Under the pieces are notes generated by a model. That model ran no database searches and was not told where the DNA came from. It saw only the letters and a list, made by a program, of their open reading frames with translations. From positions 62,001 through 126,000 of the forward strand of contig JANRKB010000037.1 of NCBI GenBank assembly GCA_033763695.1: 64,000 bases of DNA, given 5' to 3'. A program made the translations under genes and the position numbers. This document shows, in pieces, positions 9,686 through 20,289 of the stretch (position 1 is the stretch's first letter; every line of letters begins with the position of its first letter). This DNA is from JANRKB01 sp033763695 (lineage in GTDB: Bacteria; Planctomycetota; Phycisphaerae; Phycisphaerales; UBA1924).

Positions 9686-10183
9686 GCGGCCGGAGATAGT
9701 CTCGCCGTGCCACTGACTTCCAAGGCATCTCGCGGAAGTCAGTGCCGCTTGCACTGGTGCGATGACATTGTCGAGTTCACCGCGAAGCATTGAGTTCCTC
9801 GAAGACTCGGAACTCAGTGGCACGGGTCGCACCTCAGGGGAGCGCATTGATTCACGCATGATCGCGCGTCTTCGAGGACGCAGCCGTGGCGGCGAACAGC
9901 CTCGGCGTCGCCGTAAAGCGCCACCCTCGGAAAGCGAACACCCATCGACAGGATTGTCGAATCTGGATCGTCAACCAAACGATCCACGTTCGACGAACCA
10001 TCGGGGGTAGCGTGCAGTCGTCGGGTGCGGCTGCGCCGCGACCCGACGCTATTGACCCGCACGGCTTCGCCGTGCAAGAGGTTGAAATCACTTCGTGTGG
10101 CAAAGCTGATCCTCACCGATTGCCGCCACTTCGGCCCGCCGTTTGCGACTGTCTCAACGCACCGGTCTGTCTGGAGGTCTGTC
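9686..10183. other. Hairpin-rich intergenic region between flgA and flgH
   Basis: 498 bases with no convincing gene. It is packed with inverted repeats: 11-bp arms at 9711-9721/9734-9744, 8-bp arms at 9791-9798/9809-9816, 7-bp arms at 9964-9970/9980-9986, an 8+5-bp stem with one bulge at 10019-10048, and a 7-bp stem with loop TTC at 10059-10075. None is followed by a T tract. Small frames here are shadows. Confidence 0.65.
10173..10177 (+). promoter_or_regulatory. Shine-Dalgarno of flgH
   Basis: GGAGG six bases before the ATG at 10184; it decides against the longer upstream reading from 10025. Confidence 0.7.
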
Positions 10184-10873
10184 ATGGTTGTTCGCTGCGC
10201 GTGGGTTGTTGTCACGATGTCTGCCGTCGTCGGCCTTGCGGCGGGGCAAAGCCTGCTCCGCGCGCCGAGTGCACCCGTCGCGACGACCGCCAACGGCCAG
10301 CCCGACGAGAACGCCGAGCTCAAGGTCGCCAGCTACTTCTTCATTGAGCCGCCCAAGGCCAAGGTCTTCCAGAAACACGACCTGATCACGATCCTCGTTG
10401 AAGAGAACAGCAGACAGAGCAGCAAGCAAGCCCTGGACGCGAAGAAGGACTACACGCTCACCGAGGCGATCAAGCAGTTCCCCGACCTCGCGCAGCTTCT
10501 GGAAGCACGCCTGCAAGCGGGTGAACGCAACCCCATCGCGAGCCTTGATCTCTCCAGCAAGAACCAGTTCAAGGGCGACGGCACCTACACCCGCTCGGAC
10601 AAGTTCAGCGCAAAGATCACGGCCACGGTCATCGACGTGAAGCCCAACGGCACCGTCGTGATCGAGGCTCGCAAGACGATTCAGAACAATGAAGAGAGCC
10701 AGACCATCATCCTCAGCGGCACCTGCCGCAGTGAAGACGTGACCAGCAGCAACACCGTGCTGTCGAGCCAACTCGCCGACCTGCAGGTGATCAGCAAGAC
10801 GGAAGGTCAGGTCAAAGACACGGCGACCAAGGGCTGGATCCCGCGTGTGCTTGAGGCGATCTTCAACTTCTGA
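10184..10873 (+). CDS. flgH: Flagellar L-ring protein FlgH
   Basis: 229 residues, normal for FlgH. The conserved core is present: HDLITILVEENSRQSSKQ, the FKGDGTYTRSDKFSAKITATV strand pair, VIDVKPNGTVVIEARKTIQ, and the C-terminal ILSGTCRSEDVTSSNTVLSSQLADL. FlgH forms the outer-membrane bushing of the flagellum. In Proteobacteria it is a lipoprotein. Here the N-terminus is an ordinary cleavable signal (VVVTMSAVVGLAAG, then QS) with no lipobox cysteine. It is the last gene of the plus-strand flagellar group, and the next gene is convergent. Confidence 0.92.
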   Translation: MVVRCAWVVVTMSAVVGLAAGQSLLRAPSAPVATTANGQPDENAELKVASYFFIEPPKAKVFQKHDLITILVEENSRQSSKQALDAKKDYTLTEAIKQFPDLAQLLEARLQAGERNPIASLDLSSKNQFKGDGTYTRSDKFSAKITATVIDVKPNGTVVIEARKTIQNNEESQTIILSGTCRSEDVTSSNTVLSSQLADLQVISKTEGQVKDTATKGWIPRVLEAIFNF

Positions 10874-10881
10874 TCGCGCAA

Positions 10882-10911
10882 GAAAACGATGCCGTGGTTT
10901 GCGGCGTCGTT
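10882..10911 (-). terminator. Rho-independent terminator of the large SPFH gene
   Basis: On the minus strand a 10-bp stem (AACGACGCCG with CGGCATCGTT, one G-T pair, 7-base loop) is followed by TTTCTTG. It lies 38 bases past the stop of the minus-strand SPFH gene. On the plus strand no T tract follows, so it serves the minus direction. Confidence 0.6.
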
Positions 10912-10948
10912 CGCGTGACGGCTTCGTTCCAATCTCAAGCGGCGCTGC

Positions 10949-12640
10949 TTACTTCTTCGCAGGCTCAGGCTTGGCGTCGTTCTTGGTCTCATCGCCCACC
11001 ATGCGATCGAGCATCGTACCGATCAGCGCGGTGTTCGCGCTGTCCGCGCCCTTGCCCTCGCCGGTGACCATGACGCGCGGCGCGATCTGGATGTTCCGCT
11101 CGCCGACGATCTTCAAGATTTCAATGAGCGCGGCGTTGGACTTGCCGATCTGCTTGGCGATTTCCTCGTATGCGGCGGCTTGGGCGGTTGCCTTGAGTTT
11201 GATCGCCTGGGCCTCGGCCTCGGCTTCGACGATCTTGCGCTTCTGTTCCTCGTTGGCGATCTTCACCGAGTACGCCGCCGTAGCCAGTCGCTTCTCTTCC
11301 TCGCCCTCCTGCGTGGTGCGAGTCAGAGCCTTCTTCTGCTCGGCGGCCTTCTGCTGCTCGATGGTCGTGACCTGCTCTTGCTTGGCGATTTCGCGATCCT
11401 GCTGGGTCTTGAGCAGGTTGGTGAGCGCGCTGCCCTGGCCGCCGACGGCACGGATGCGCACGGACGCGATCTTGATGCCGTATTTCTCCATCTCCTCAAC
11501 CATCATCGTCATCGACTGATGTTCCTGCTGCGAGCGCTGATTGACGTAGTCGAGGGCCTTCATCTTCTCGGCGTTGTTGCGGAAGACCGAACGCACCGCG
11601 CTGTTGAGGGCATTGCGGAATCGCTCGCCCTCGTCGTCGCCGAGTCGGGCCACGACCATCGGGGCGTTGGCGGCGGGCACGAGGTAGGTGATGCTGACAT
11701 CGACGGGGAACTGGAAGCCGTCGCTGGTGATGACGGTGATCTCGCGCTCGTCATTGGTCGCGACGAAGCGATTCTGCGCCTTTTCGCCGGGCTGTGAAGT
11801 GACCTGCAGCGTCGCGGCGTGTTCGGCGGTGTAGTGCGCGGGCATCTCGGTCGTCCAAATCTCCGTCACGGTGTACGCATCGGTGTTCAGTGCGTACTTG
11901 CCGGGCGGCAGCGGCGTCGCGAGGATGCCCATTTCGCCCTCACGCGCGAGCAGCACGATCTTGTCCTCCGACACGGGCTCGCCCTGCTTCACTTCCTGCA
12001 CCGCGGCCCCCACCATGTGGGCACGCAGCGTCGGCGGCGTGCCGAAGTTGCTCTTGAGCACCGCGACTTCACCCGCCAGCACTTCGGTCTGCGGCACGGT
12101 CCGCACCTTGAACAACTTGGTGTTCAAGCGATAGGTGCCGGGCGTGAGCACCGCCGTCTGCTTGCCCTTGTAGCCCTTGCCGCTGGTCAGGAAGTACCGC
12201 GCATCGAGCATCTGCTGGAACTCGGCCTGCGGGAACTCCGGCGCGAAGAGCTGATTCACAGGCATCGGCACGCCGTCGGCCGTTTCGATCAGCCCGACCT
12301 CGTCGGCCTTGATCTGCGTCAGCGGCTCGCTGGCAACGCTGTACACACCGGGCCAATAGCCAAAGTGCCAGCCGGGCGGCAGCACATCGGCCTGCACACC
12401 CATCTCGCCGTCGGTGGCGATGATCTTGCCGTCCTTGAGGGACGAGCCCATGATGTTCTTGGTGACAATGCCGACCTCGTTGGGCCCGACGTACGCCGTC
12501 GACGCACCGAGCACGCCGATGATGAGGATGGCAATGGCGAAGATGACACCGATGCCGCGCAGCGCCGGCGGCAGTTTGATCGTCGCAGCAAGCGCGGTCA
12601 GGGCCAGCACGACCGCGATGACGAGCACACCCATACCCAT
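10949..12640 (-). CDS. Large SPFH/flotillin-like membrane protein
   Basis: 563 residues with GAGGAGG twelve bases before the ATG. Two N-terminal hydrophobic segments (about 2-20 and 30-50) precede AYVGPNEVGIVTKNI, an SPFH start. A beta-rich region has two copies of a DGEMGVQADVLPPGWH / EGEMGILATPLPPGKY motif, and the main SPFH core with ERFRNALNSAVRSVFRN follows. A long coiled coil (about 400-510) contains QQDREIAKQEQVTTIEQQKA. The tail is ALIGTMLDRMVGDETKNDAKP. This resembles the large bacterial flotillin/prohibitin-like scaffolds. It is monocistronic and convergent with flgH. Function in membrane organisation is inferred. Confidence 0.8.
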   Translation of the reverse strand: MGMGVLVIAVVLALTALAATIKLPPALRGIGVIFAIAILIIGVLGASTAYVGPNEVGIVTKNIMGSSLKDGKIIATDGEMGVQADVLPPGWHFGYWPGVYSVASEPLTQIKADEVGLIETADGVPMPVNQLFAPEFPQAEFQQMLDARYFLTSGKGYKGKQTAVLTPGTYRLNTKLFKVRTVPQTEVLAGEVAVLKSNFGTPPTLRAHMVGAAVQEVKQGEPVSEDKIVLLAREGEMGILATPLPPGKYALNTDAYTVTEIWTTEMPAHYTAEHAATLQVTSQPGEKAQNRFVATNDEREITVITSDGFQFPVDVSITYLVPAANAPMVVARLGDDEGERFRNALNSAVRSVFRNNAEKMKALDYVNQRSQQEHQSMTMMVEEMEKYGIKIASVRIRAVGGQGSALTNLLKTQQDREIAKQEQVTTIEQQKAAEQKKALTRTTQEGEEEKRLATAAYSVKIANEEQKRKIVEAEAEAQAIKLKATAQAAAYEEIAKQIGKSNAALIEILKIVGERNIQIAPRVMVTGEGKGADSANTALIGTMLDRMVGDETKNDAKPEPAKK

Positions 12641-12861
12641 GACGAGACCTCCTCGATTCTGCTGTCACACCATCCGATGACCCGGTTCATCGAACAAGCG
12701 ACCAAGCCGACACCGACCAACCAACCCAGACCAAGCATCCAAAATCGACCATTCAAGACCAACCACGGAGCCGCAGCCCGGCCCTCGGCAAGTTCTTCGG
12801 CAAACCCGCGGGCGGGTTGCTCGAACCTACCATCTCTCCCCACCCGTGGAGAATACCTGAC

Positions 12862-14349
<1,488 letters not shown>

Positions 14350-14508
14350 CGCCCAAGCCTTGACGAACACGCGGGCGTATCGACAATCTGGTGACCGACG
14401 TGGAATCGTTGTGTGCCACCATCACATCACCCGCGGCTCTGAGCGAATGATGGTGCAATCCTCACAGTGCCTGCACCGTCTGGTCGCGGACGACGATACG
14501 CTCGGCGC

Positions 14509-15444
14509 ATGGCAACGCGAAAGAAGAGAACCAACTGGTTCGCTGTTCATGCCGCCTCAGAGCAACGCCTTCCGGCGTTCCCGTCACTCAAGGCCGCCGC
14601 GTATTCGCTCAGACGCCAGCGAGATCGTTTGCTTCGATCGCTCTATGCGGCCGCGACCAAAGACGATGTGCGCCTCGGCGACCGACCCGAAGACCTCGAT
14701 CGGATCGCAGCATGGGCGTCCGAGATCGTTCGTTCTCGACGCACGAAATCGATCCGGATGACTCTCGACGAACTTGCGGACGCTCTTGAACTTCATACGA
14801 ACGCCGCATCGTGTCGGACGTGCGGAATGCTCTGGGTTGTTTGCCGTGCTCATACCGACCCGGACCGCTATGACCTGAAAATCGAGCGTGGAAACGGAAC
14901 TTGGCCTGCGTGGGGCTCGTGGCGACAAATGAGCCAATCGTTTTGGGAAAGCATGGTAAATGCCCCTTCGCCTCTCCGCAGCCAGCTTTCGAGAGACGTT
15001 GAACACGCTGCTCTGCTGAAGTTCGAACGCGTGTTTCCGCATCGCGAGCGACTGAGCCCTCACTTGGAGACCCGCTACGAAGAGATTCGACTTCTCGAGC
15101 GCGGCGATGACCCCTGGTCCGAACAGGGAATCATGAATGCGTGGACGCGCGAGACTGGGTCCAACTTCCCCGCGTATCCGGCGCTGCTCGCTGGTGATCT
15201 CAAACGCTGTGGCTCACGAATGAAGTCTTTCCTCCATCGCCAGATATCAGCAATGAGGGACATCCACTTTCTTGCGTGTGTTCGCGCACTGAAGCCTCAC
15301 GCAGGCGTTTTCGAACCCGTTGCGCCGCCGGACAGAGTGGTCATCGCGGACCCTCCGATACCGAAAGCTCGCGGAGCGTCGAACGCCACCACCTCCATCA
15401 GCACCCCGCCTCAAACGCCGTCACGTACGCGTCGAAGTCGGTGA
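14509..15444 (+). CDS. Hypothetical protein with CxxC pair, unknown function
   Basis: 311 residues from MATRKKRTNWFAVHAASEQR; I do not recognise a family. The composition is balanced (Trp, Phe, Glu, Asp), unlike the shadow frames, so it is probably real. Visible are a helical N-terminus (about 20-80), a SCRTCGML dithiol (about 103-110), and a Trp-rich middle (GTWPAWGSWRQMSQSFWES). The last 16 codons overlap the 3' end of the convergent GH57-dockerin gene; the tail STPPQTPSRTRRSR is the antisense reading of that dockerin DNA. The original stop may have been lost. Base composition is slightly less GC-rich than its neighbours, compatible with transfer. Confidence 0.6.
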   Translation: MATRKKRTNWFAVHAASEQRLPAFPSLKAAAYSLRRQRDRLLRSLYAAATKDDVRLGDRPEDLDRIAAWASEIVRSRRTKSIRMTLDELADALELHTNAASCRTCGMLWVVCRAHTDPDRYDLKIERGNGTWPAWGSWRQMSQSFWESMVNAPSPLRSQLSRDVEHAALLKFERVFPHRERLSPHLETRYEEIRLLERGDDPWSEQGIMNAWTRETGSNFPAYPALLAGDLKRCGSRMKSFLHRQISAMRDIHFLACVRALKPHAGVFEPVAPPDRVVIADPPIPKARGASNATTSISTPPQTPSRTRRSR

Positions 15445-18400
15445 AGTCGATGAAGCCGTCCTTGTTGAAGTCGCTGGTGCTTCCACCGGCTTCGAACGCG
15501 GCGACGAACGCATCGAAGTCGGTGAAATCGAGGAAGCCATCGTTGTTGAAGTCCGCCGCGCACGGCGTCGCACAACCGGCGGTCGTCAGCGAGCACACTT
15601 CGACGATCGCGTACTCGCTCGCGTCGAGGTTGTTGTCGTTGTTGGCGCTTGCCGGGACCTGCGAGGCCTTCACAAGCGCGCCGGCATTGGCGTTGCCGTA
15701 CGGTCCGACGGCGAGCGCGATGGTGTTGGGCAGGACGCCGCCGAAGAGGGCCTTGAGGTCGATGGTGCCTTCGAGCACGCCGCCGTTGGCACCGGTGGCG
15801 CTGGCACGCGTCACGGTGGTGTCGAACCACGAGTTGTACGTGTTGTCGTTCTCGTCGGCGAGGAAGGCGAGCCAGTTCGCGACTTGACCAGCCTTGGCCC
15901 ACGGCGCGGCACGCAGCGCACCCGCCGGATTGCCGGCCAGGAAGATGAAGTGGTCGTTGCCTTCGCCGGCGTCGTTGGTGGCGACGTAGAGCGTGTCGCC
16001 CTTGAGCCCGGCCCAGAGGTTCATGCCGTTGTTGCTTGCGATGAGCTTGGAGTCGGTGTCGCGCACGCCGTCCATGGTCCAGGTCTGGCCGGCCTGGCCG
16101 CCGGTGACGATGTAGTGCCAATCGGCGCCGCCGTTGTTGTCCCAGGTGCTCGCGCCGTTGTTGAAGACGAAATCGAGTTGGGTGGCGGTGCTGGCGACGG
16201 GCACCGTGATGGACCATGTGCCTGCGCTGCTGCTATAGGTCATGGTCGGGTCGGGGCTGACAACGCTGCCCCAGTTGTTGAAGCCGTAGTGGATCTTGAT
16301 GGGGTTCGCGCCCGCGAGCACGCGGCCGCTGGGGTTGTAGGTGATGGTGACGTTCTGACCGGCGACGGGATTCGCGGGGTTCACCTGGACGACGGGCGTG
16401 TTGCCGCCGCCGCCCACGCCGGAGCCGATGTAGACGTGCTCGATCGCCGATCGCTTGATGTTGCCGCGGGAGTCGACGGCTTCGACGTAGTAGTCGATGA
16501 GTTTGCTGCGCAGGCCGGTGACCTGGACGTAGTACTGATCGGCGATGTACTGCGGCATTTCAAAGAAGTTGATCGACGGGTTGTTGTAGACGTTGCCCGC
16601 GGGGAAGACGCGCTTGGTCATCGGCAGTGACTGCCACGCGCCGACGCCGGGGCCGCCGGCGAAGGTTTCGTTCTCGGTGTTGGAGAGCGAGCGCGTGCCG
16701 TCGGCGTCGACGCGGTACTTGAGCGTCACGGTGCTGATGCCAGAGACGTCGTAGGCGAAGGTCCAGATGTGGAAGTCGCCGTTGTTGATGACGCTCTGGT
16801 AGCCGTACTGCGGGCCGAAGTTGGCCGAGCCGGGGTTCCACGGCTGGCGTTGCACGGGCCAGATGCTCGGGCCGGTGGCGTCGGCGGAGCCGCTGCCGAT
16901 GACTGTGTCGGCGTGCTGCACTGCTTCGTTGCACGCGACGGTGGGCTTCACTTCCATATCCAGCGACGTGCCGTAGTACATGTAGCCGGAGTTGAGCGAG
17001 CCGAGGAAGTAGTGCCACGCTCGCTCGGCGGCGGTGGTGGTTGCGTCGGGGTACAGGATCTTGCGGATATTGACGCCGCCCGCGATCTGCTCGGCGGTGT
17101 CGACGCGATTCTGGGCGGCTGTGATGACGGCCCAGTTGCGCGCGTCCTCGTGCCAGCCGCCGGTCACGTCGATCTGCCCGCTGCTGTTGAGGAGCGGCCA
17201 GTTCCAGTTGATCATCTGCGGCGAGCCGAAGTCGCCGTCGGCGTTCACCCACGCGCCGTCTTCGACGTGCACATAGTCATTGGCAGGGACGGGGTGATCG
17301 GCGAGGTATTGCTCGATGACGGTGGGCACATAGCCCGCGCTGCTCGCGCTGTTCACGAGGTTCGGCGTGGCCTCCATGTAGTAGGAGTAGCCGCCGCCCC
17401 ACGCGTTGTCGCCGTCGTGCGCGAGGACGACGAGCTGCGGGCGATTGCCGTCGTTCTTGGTCTGGAGCGTGTCGAAGAAGCCGGTGCCGATGGGCGCGTA
17501 GCCGTCCTTCCAGCCCAGCGACTGACTCGCTGGCACAACGATGATGGACGAGATCGCGCCGGTGCTGGGGTTCACGAAGCGTGCGCGACGCGGCGTGAAC
17601 GCATACGGATAGGCCTCTGCAGGTGAGCAGCCGCGATCAATGCTCAGTCGCAGCCAGTCGGTCTGCGCGGGGTTGAGTTGGTCGGCGAGGTTTGGCGGAT
17701 CGGTGTTGATGCCGCCCGAGCCGAGGACGACGGGGAAGTTGCTGCACGCGCGGCTGATCTTCTCGCCGCTGACGATCGACCACTGCACGCCCTCGGCGGC
17801 CAGCGCGGGGATCATGCGTGTGCTAAAGGCCATCTCGGAGGGGAAGAAACCGGCAGACACTCCGCCGCCGCCCCACGCGTCGGGATAGATCGACTTGTAA
17901 AGCTGTATCTCCTTGCGGATGGTGTTCTCATCGCAAAGCGGGAGCAGCGCGTGATGGAATGAGAAGAGAACGATGTCGAGGCGGCGCTTGCTGGATGCCC
18001 CGCGGTTGGTGTACCAGTTGCGGGCGGTCTGGTTGTGGCTGTTCCACGATGAGAAATAGCCGAGCATGTTGTTCGCGCCCAGCGATGCGATGTTCTCGAT
18101 GAGGCCGCCGGAGTAGGAGATCTGTGCGCCGGCTTCGGTCTTGCCGCTGATGGCGCCGATGGAGTCCTTGACGCGCCACTGGTAGACGTTCTTGCGATCG
18201 TCGAGGCCGAAGATGTCGTTGAGGTTGTTCTGCGGGTTGCCGACGCCGTTGCCGCCGGTGCGGAAGATCGAGTCCGCGGCGGTCTCATAGCGATCGGGCG
18301 AACCGACCTTCTGATCGGGCCAGTAGATGGGCTGTTCGAGGTGCCACAGGTAGGTGAAGTGGACCTTCTCCTGGGCGAGCGCGCCGGAGACGAGGAATAA

Positions 18401-18457
18401 AGACGATGCACAACCAGCCGCCCACAGGGCGGATTTGACACAAAGAGCATTGGGCAC
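15398..18457 (-). CDS. Secreted GH57-like alpha-amylase with CBM25-type module and Cys-terminal dockerin
   Basis: 1019 residues from a GTG with GGAGG eight bases upstream. A signal peptide ends at VSGALAQ. The GH57 opening HFTYLWHLEQPIYWPD is followed by FFPSEMAFSTR (Glu about 208, candidate nucleophile) and VLAHDGDNAWGGG (Asp348/350, candidate acid), the two conserved GH57 regions. After about 700, NPVAGQNVTITYNPSG and IKIHYGFNNWG match the starch-binding CBM25/53 type. A further beta domain follows. Two EF-hand-like units, DFNNDGFLDFTDFDAFVAAF and DFNKDGFIDFTDFDAYVTAF, close the protein with terminal GC. It probably digests starch-like glucans outside the cell. Family call is from motifs, not alignment. 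Confidence 0.8.
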   Translation of the reverse strand: MPNALCVKSALWAAGCASSLFLVSGALAQEKVHFTYLWHLEQPIYWPDQKVGSPDRYETAADSIFRTGGNGVGNPQNNLNDIFGLDDRKNVYQWRVKDSIGAISGKTEAGAQISYSGGLIENIASLGANNMLGYFSSWNSHNQTARNWYTNRGASSKRRLDIVLFSFHHALLPLCDENTIRKEIQLYKSIYPDAWGGGGVSAGFFPSEMAFSTRMIPALAAEGVQWSIVSGEKISRACSNFPVVLGSGGINTDPPNLADQLNPAQTDWLRLSIDRGCSPAEAYPYAFTPRRARFVNPSTGAISSIIVVPASQSLGWKDGYAPIGTGFFDTLQTKNDGNRPQLVVLAHDGDNAWGGGYSYYMEATPNLVNSASSAGYVPTVIEQYLADHPVPANDYVHVEDGAWVNADGDFGSPQMINWNWPLLNSSGQIDVTGGWHEDARNWAVITAAQNRVDTAEQIAGGVNIRKILYPDATTTAAERAWHYFLGSLNSGYMYYGTSLDMEVKPTVACNEAVQHADTVIGSGSADATGPSIWPVQRQPWNPGSANFGPQYGYQSVINNGDFHIWTFAYDVSGISTVTLKYRVDADGTRSLSNTENETFAGGPGVGAWQSLPMTKRVFPAGNVYNNPSINFFEMPQYIADQYYVQVTGLRSKLIDYYVEAVDSRGNIKRSAIEHVYIGSGVGGGGNTPVVQVNPANPVAGQNVTITYNPSGRVLAGANPIKIHYGFNNWGSVVSPDPTMTYSSSAGTWSITVPVASTATQLDFVFNNGASTWDNNGGADWHYIVTGGQAGQTWTMDGVRDTDSKLIASNNGMNLWAGLKGDTLYVATNDAGEGNDHFIFLAGNPAGALRAAPWAKAGQVANWLAFLADENDNTYNSWFDTTVTRASATGANGGVLEGTIDLKALFGGVLPNTIALAVGPYGNANAGALVKASQVPASANNDNNLDASEYAIVEVCSLTTAGCATPCAADFNNDGFLDFTDFDAFVAAFEAGGSTSDFNKDGFIDFTDFDAYVTAFEAGC

Positions 18458-18486
18458 GATCGTGGCCTCCGGGAGGATGTGCTTTA

Positions 18487-18515
18487 GGTATACCCGATCG
18501 GCTGGAGCGTTACAA
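18487..18515 (-). promoter_or_regulatory. Sigma-70-type promoter of the GH57 gene
   Basis: Minus strand TTGTAA (18515-18510), a 17-base spacer and TATACC (18492-18487). The predicted start near 18480 leaves a leader of about 22 bases that contains the GGAGG of the GTG start. Confidence 0.6.
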
Positions 18516-18605
18516 CGGGATTGGCACGATTGCGCGGGAGAAAGCGGTTTCAGGCCAACGCCGCCGCGCGTGCGATGCTCAGAACCCCACCACCGACGAT
18601 CTTGC

Positions 18606-20159
18606 TCAGCAACCCCGTTCGAACGCGCCGACAAACTCGTCGAAGTCCTCGAACGTGATGAAGCCGTCGTCGTTGAAGTCGCTCAGTGCCGTGCCGAGGC
18701 TGAACTCGGTGACGAACGCGTCGAAGTCTTCGAACGACAGAAACGTGTCGCAGTCCATGTCGGCGCGGCAGAACTTCACGATCGCCGGGTTGCTCTCGAC
18801 GCTGCTGCACGCGTTGACCGCGACGCACTTCCACGTGCCGGTCCATGCCGGGGACGGATTCTCGATGATGAGCGTGGGCGAAGTCGCGCCGGAGATACGC
18901 GTCGCGAAGTACTGGCCGTTGTTGACGACGTTGCCGTTGAGTCGCCACTCGTAACTGATGGCTTGCTTGGCACCGGCGGCGGCGCCGAGGAAGATCTGCT
19001 TCGCGCAACGGTTGAAGGTCACGTTCTCGGGATGATCGCTGAAAATCGGGCAGGGGTTCGTCGGCGTCAGCACGGCGGCGTGGGCATAGCGACCCGGCTT
19101 GGGCGGCGTGTTGCCGAGGATGAGGATCCAACCGCTCTCGTTGATCTCGTACGGGCCGTCGCCGGCCTGAATGCCCCAGGTGCTCGACGACGGAGCAACG
19201 CGCGACGAGAGCAACACCGGCGACGAAGCGCTGGTATCCCAGATCGACGCGCTGAGGTAGACCAAGCTTGGCGACTTGACGTAACCGACGATCGTTCCTG
19301 CGTCGTTAATCGCCGTGGCGGCGGAGTCAACGTACGACCCCTTGGGAAGGTCGCGCGTGCCAGCGTCGGGCGTCCAGATGAAAGCGCGCGGCGAGGAACC
19401 GACGTAGTAGTAGCCGACGACCGTGCGATGGTTGTTCATCGCGGTAGCGAACATGCGAGGGTTGCCAGCAGGCGGCGGCACATCGACGCGCGTGCCGTCG
19501 GGAAGGCGGACGAAGCACTTGGCGTAGGGCGGATTCGCCATGTCGACTTGGACGAGCGCCGTGCCGTCGTCGGCGACGGCTTGCACGGACCCGATACGCT
19601 CGTCGGCGTTGAGGGGAATGGCGGTGACGCTTCCATCGGGATGCCACAAACGCGGCTGGGGGAAACCGATCGCGCTATTGAGTGAGCCGCCGACGACCCC
19701 CGACTCATTCATCGACCACGCATTGCTGCCGATCGCGCCCGTGGGCGAAAGATCAACAGCGCTGGTGGGCGTGTTCCAGCGACCCGCGTGATAGGCCTTG
19801 AAGGACGCGCCTTCGTAGTAGGGCGCGTAGCCAGCGACTGCGCCACTGTTGTTGATCGCACTGGGGATCACCGAGACGGCGTAGGTGTTGGTCTGCCCAG
19901 GCAGAGCGCTCATCAGCGTCATCACGCCAGTTGTGGGATCCCAGCGGAACGCACGGTTGATGCCGGCGGCGTCGGCGGACGTGCCGACCACCTGGCCCAG
20001 GTCGTTCATGGCGAACGGCTCCGAGGTGCCGATGCCGTTGCTTCGATCGCCGACGTCGATGATGTCGTAGGTGGTCTGGGCGGACGCGACCGCGCCGAGA
20101 CACGCGAGGACAAGGGCGGAAACAGCGACGCGATCACGACGAGCGGCGGGGCAACTCAT
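18606..20159 (-). CDS. Secreted HAF-repeat protein with Ig-like domain and Cys-terminal dockerin
   Basis: 517 residues from MSCPAARRDRV, preceded by GGAGG. The signal peptide ends at ACLGAVASAQ. Repeats of the HAF type (AFRWDPTTGVMTLM, PRLWHPDGSVTAIPL, AFIWTPDAGTRDLPKG) alternate with NDxGxVVGxx motifs such as FAMNDLGQVVGT and TAINDAGTIVGY, as in extracellular beta-propeller-like HAF proteins. An Ig-like domain (about 375-455) has SYEWRLNGNVV and WTGTWKCVAVNAC. The paired EF-hand units are DMDCDTFLSFEDFDAFV and DFNDDGFITFEDFDEFV, ending RGC. Function unknown; probably cell-surface. Confidence 0.8.
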   Translation of the reverse strand: MSCPAARRDRVAVSALVLACLGAVASAQTTYDIIDVGDRSNGIGTSEPFAMNDLGQVVGTSADAAGINRAFRWDPTTGVMTLMSALPGQTNTYAVSVIPSAINNSGAVAGYAPYYEGASFKAYHAGRWNTPTSAVDLSPTGAIGSNAWSMNESGVVGGSLNSAIGFPQPRLWHPDGSVTAIPLNADERIGSVQAVADDGTALVQVDMANPPYAKCFVRLPDGTRVDVPPPAGNPRMFATAMNNHRTVVGYYYVGSSPRAFIWTPDAGTRDLPKGSYVDSAATAINDAGTIVGYVKSPSLVYLSASIWDTSASSPVLLSSRVAPSSSTWGIQAGDGPYEINESGWILILGNTPPKPGRYAHAAVLTPTNPCPIFSDHPENVTFNRCAKQIFLGAAAGAKQAISYEWRLNGNVVNNGQYFATRISGATSPTLIIENPSPAWTGTWKCVAVNACSSVESNPAIVKFCRADMDCDTFLSFEDFDAFVTEFSLGTALSDFNDDGFITFEDFDEFVGAFERGC

Positions 20160-20185
20160 TTCGACCTCCACACGGATGGGCCGAA

Positions 20186-20214
20186 AGCATCGCAAAAGCG
20201 CAGGCGAGGGTCAA
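20186..20214 (-). promoter_or_regulatory. Candidate promoter of the HAF-repeat gene
   Basis: Minus strand TTGACC (20214-20209), 17 bases, GATGCT (20191-20186). The -35 is good, the -10 only fair. Confidence 0.45.
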
Positions 20215-20289
20215 TCGCTGGCTGGGAGAATCCCCGGAATTCAGACCAAGAAACTGCTTATCGGACAGTTCATTCGCCGTCGTTGCGGC

